Assembly: GCF_001440415.1 (NCBI RefSeq)
Contig: NZ_LLYA01000181.1
Coordinates: forward strand, 124,001 to 188,000
Direction of reading: 5' to 3'
Origin: Bradyrhizobium retamae
GTDB lineage: Bacteria > Pseudomonadota > Alphaproteobacteria > Rhizobiales > Xanthobacteraceae
Length of the DNA: 64,000 nucleotides
Shown here: piece by piece, positions 63,552 through 64,000 of the stretch
Layout: the number at the start of each line of letters is the position of its first letter
Position numbering within the stretch: position 1 is the stretch's first letter
Program-made: the position numbers and the translations under genes
Notes under the pieces: generated by a model
What the model was told of the DNA's origin: nothing
What the model saw: only the letters and a program-made list of their open reading frames with translations
The model's database searches: none

Positions 63552-63821
63552 TCAGTAGCAGCGGTTCACCAGCCGCCAGCGCGGGCCCCAAGGAGTCGGA
63601 ACCAGACGCCGCACGTAACAGCCGCCATAGCCACCGAAATAGGCCGGGCCGCCGATGACGACGCGCGGGCCCCAGCCGTGATGGCGGTGATGCCAGCCGT
63701 GATGGTGATGATGATGGTGCCAGCCGTGACGCCAGCCGCCGGCCGAGGCCGATGTCGGCGCCAGCGCGGCCGCGCCCAGCGAAGCCGCGGCCACTGCAAC
63801 GAGCGAGAGTTTACGTAACAT
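63552..63821 (-). CDS. small exported His/Gly-rich protein
   Basis: This 89-residue protein has a signal peptide (cleavage near ASAGG), then a His-rich stretch (W-R-H-G-W-H-H ... H-H-G-W-H-H-R-H-H) that could bind metals, and a conserved C-terminal R-L-V-P-T-P-W-G-P-R-W-R-L-V-N-R-C-Y. GAGGAGACG precedes the ATG at 63821. It resembles small rhizobial envelope proteins of unknown role. Metal binding is inference. Confidence 0.8.
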   Translation of the reverse strand: MLRKLSLVAVAAASLGAAALAPTSASAGGWRHGWHHHHHHHGWHHRHHGWGPRVVIGGPAYFGGYGGCYVRRLVPTPWGPRWRLVNRCY

Positions 63822-64000
63822 GATCGTCTCCTCAAGATTCAGGCGCGAAAATGCGCGCCATCGGTGAGATCGCCTCCCGTAACGCCCCGGGCCTCGCGGA
63901 TGTGCGCCCGGTGTCCGATCGTCGGAAAATCTACGACTGCGAAGCTGAATGGCGGCGTGACGCAGGTTACAGAGTGGGTTCACCTCCCTGAAATTGCGGT
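63822..64000. other. right edge, no gene seen
   Basis: The final 179 bp upstream of the His-rich gene hold no supported gene; its promoter should lie here. Confidence 0.4.

Overview
The window is GC-rich chromosomal DNA from an alphaproteobacterium, most likely Bradyrhizobium or a close relative. I infer this from protein similarity recalled from memory, from the gene order, and from repeat types that are common in that genus. No database search was possible.

Most of the window is a conserved housekeeping backbone. On the minus strand at the left are purF, a cvpA-like gene, radA, alr and dnaB, then rplI, a DUF2232 gene, rpsR and rpsF. On the plus strand follows the fatty-acid and envelope block fabD-fabG-acpP-fabF-mltG-yicC-gmk. 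On the minus strand at the right are rsmA, pdxA, a SurA-like gene, lptD, lptG and lptF, followed by plus-strand pepA and holC. Together these serve purine synthesis, DNA replication and repair, translation, fatty-acid elongation, peptidoglycan turnover and LPS export.

Accessory modules interrupt the backbone. At 4.5-11.9 kb are two different class III nucleotide cyclases, an SPFH protein, a TauE-type exporter, a cupin and a decayed fused MFS/spermidine-synthase gene. At 15.2-19.5 kb are small ORFs, a cyclopropane synthase, a CxxCH protein with a low-complexity tail, and a TetR-thioesterase pair with a perfect operator palindrome. At 21.4-24.4 kb a TAXI/TRAP transporter lies between rpsR and DUF2232-rplI, and its permease is followed by a GTGA-coupled 30-residue membrane ORF. 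At 25.8-28.2 kb are a TetR-desaturase pair and a LysE-type exporter.

The largest accessory block, 35-50 kb, lies between gmk and rsmA. It holds a heptapeptide-repeat protein, a repeat-rich stretch without genes, an SGNH hydrolase, a divergent LysR facing an exported CMD-cupin-ABM cluster, a frameshifted methyltransferase, two small exported proteins and a complete IS3-family element with perfect 43-bp ends. It continues with a second desaturase, a second LysR facing an SDR-DUF417-AhpD operon, and a zinc alcohol dehydrogenase.

I found no rRNA, tRNA, CRISPR array, prophage or convincing defence system. The most unusual items are the coupled mini-protein after the TRAP permease, the cyclase with two N-terminal CxxC pairs, the all-exported CMD-cupin-ABM cluster whose CMD repeats lack cysteines, and the inverted duplication of the pdxA 3' end.
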